From: JBBQER01 sp052148155
GTDB lineage: Bacteria > Actinomycetota > Acidimicrobiia > IMCC26256 > PALSA-610
Direction of reading: 5' to 3'
Assembly: GCA_052148155.1 (NCBI GenBank)
Contig: JBKQIY010000225.1
Location: forward strand, 1 to 5,552
Length of the DNA stretch: 5,552 bases
In this document: positions 4,940-5,552 of the stretch, one piece after another
Numbering within the stretch: position 1 is the stretch's first letter
Layout: the number at the start of each line of letters is the position of its first letter
Translations under genes and position numbers: made by a program
Notes under the pieces: generated by a model
Told to the model about the DNA's origin: nothing
Databases searched by the model: none
Seen by the model: the letters and a program-made list of their open reading frames with translations, nothing else

Positions 4940-5548
4940 TCAGACGTTCCGCAGCAGCGGTGTGTCGCGGGCCTGGGCGACGAGGACGGGAGCGTCGAGA
5001 CGTTCGCCGATGTCGGCGGCGCGCTCCAGCAGTGCACGCGCACGCGGGTCGTCGCAGCCGCTCATCGCGATACCGATCCCATACGCGATCGGGGCCGTCA
5101 CCCAGCCGCCCGTGAATGCCACCTGGTCCGCGAACGGCAACAACAGGTCTCGGATCACGGTGCACATCTCGGGGAGGTCGAGCAGGTATGCCGTTTCCGC
5201 GCTGATTAGCAACAGCGAAGACCAAAACGTCCCTCTCCGCAGCCGAGCGAAGCTGTCCGCGCCGAACTCGCACAGGACCGCACGCGCTTCGTCGTGACTG
5301 GCCTCGTGCGCGGCGAGCGCCCGTGCCAGGACCAACGCGATACCGGGCATGACTGGACTGAGCTTGTCGAAGACGCCCCGCGCGGCCGGCAAGGCCTCCA
5401 CCATCCGATCTTGTTGCCATCGCAACAGCCCGCGCTGCATGAGCGCAGTTTCGGCCGCTCCCGCGATCGCCGCCTCAGTCCTTACGTGCGGGCATCTTCG
5501 ATCAGTTGTTCTGCGCGCTCGAGACGTCCGGCGAGGCCGGCCCGCCAC
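4940..5548 (-). CDS. C-terminal TPR-like part of a signalling ATPase (adenylate cyclase/LuxR type), partial, apparent frameshift
   Basis: The frame runs in from the right window edge and ends with TGA at 4940. From about residue 25 on (EAAIAGAAETALMQRGLL...) it is an all-helical, Ala/Leu-rich repeat protein. Blocks such as FWSSLLLISAETAYLLDLPEM, LLLPFADQVAF, a small-residue helix pair and ARALLERAADIGERLDAPVLVAQAR resemble the far C-terminus of large AAA-ATPase proteins that carry adenylate cyclase or LuxR domains plus TPR-like repeats. The first 25 or so residues here are Arg-rich and unlike the family. The neighbouring frame at 5550-5485 reads WRAGLAGRLERAEQLIEDAR, exactly the expected preceding helix pair, and stops at 5482-5484. 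So one base seems to be missing near 5470-5490: either a pseudogene or a sequencing error. Catalytic domains would lie beyond the window. Family call is moderate. Confidence 0.6.
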   Translation of the reverse strand: MAGRPRRTSRARRTTDRRCPHVRTEAAIAGAAETALMQRGLLRWQQDRMVEALPAARGVFDKLSPVMPGIALVLARALAAHEASHDEARAVLCEFGADSFARLRRGTFWSSLLLISAETAYLLDLPEMCTVIRDLLLPFADQVAFTGGWVTAPIAYGIGIAMSGCDDPRARALLERAADIGERLDAPVLVAQARDTPLLRNV

Positions 5549-5552
5549 GCTC

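Noticed and set aside
1..5552. CRISPR array, transposase, integrase or toxin-antitoxin pair
   Set aside because: No regularly spaced repeats, no transposase or recombinase motifs and no terminal inverted repeats with target duplications were seen on either strand.

Overview
The window is high-GC bacterial DNA with strongly GC-rich third codon positions, a GTG start, apparently leaderless transcripts and an Ada-AraC-AlkA gene fusion of the kind known in mycobacteria. This points to an actinobacterium. The sigma factor looks to me closest to the Acidimicrobiia/Ilumatobacter type, but that is an impression from sequence style, not a search result.

Layout. Positions 1-199 hold a strong hairpin (19-47) and no convincing gene. 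Positions 200-706 (minus) encode an O6-methylguanine-DNA methyltransferase (ogt). Positions 807-2177 (plus) encode a fused Ada metal/methyl-acceptor domain, AraC-type DNA-binding domain and AlkA 3-methyladenine glycosylase. These two alkylation-repair genes are divergent. The 100 bp between them carry a large inverted repeat centred almost exactly midway, flanked by matching -10-like motifs six bases before each start codon. Positions 2178-3022 hold no gene I can support. A clear promoter (TTGAGA-17-TACAAT, 3023-3051) then leads into a leader of about 226 nt and a sigma-70 family (RpoD/SigA-like) factor at 3284-4237, closed by a TTCG-loop terminator-like hairpin. A stretch with GC-rich nested inverted repeats (4371-4460) precedes a small Rid/YjgF-family protein (4499-4906) that lacks the RidA catalytic arginine. 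The last gene (4940 to the window edge, minus) is the C-terminal, TPR-like end of what resembles a large signalling ATPase (adenylate cyclase/LuxR type). It converges on the Rid gene and carries an apparent one-base frameshift.

How the genes fit together. The ogt and ada-alkA pair forms a compact adaptive-response module: direct reversal of O6-alkylguanine, base excision of N-alkylpurines, and a methyl-sensing activator in the same polypeptide as the glycosylase. By analogy with Ada, this activator should act on the shared divergent region. The sigma factor, Rid protein and TPR-like protein have no evident functional link to that module. The best candidate for something undescribed is the symmetric ogt/ada-alkA control region. 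Second is the alternating C-run/G-run element ahead of the Rid gene.
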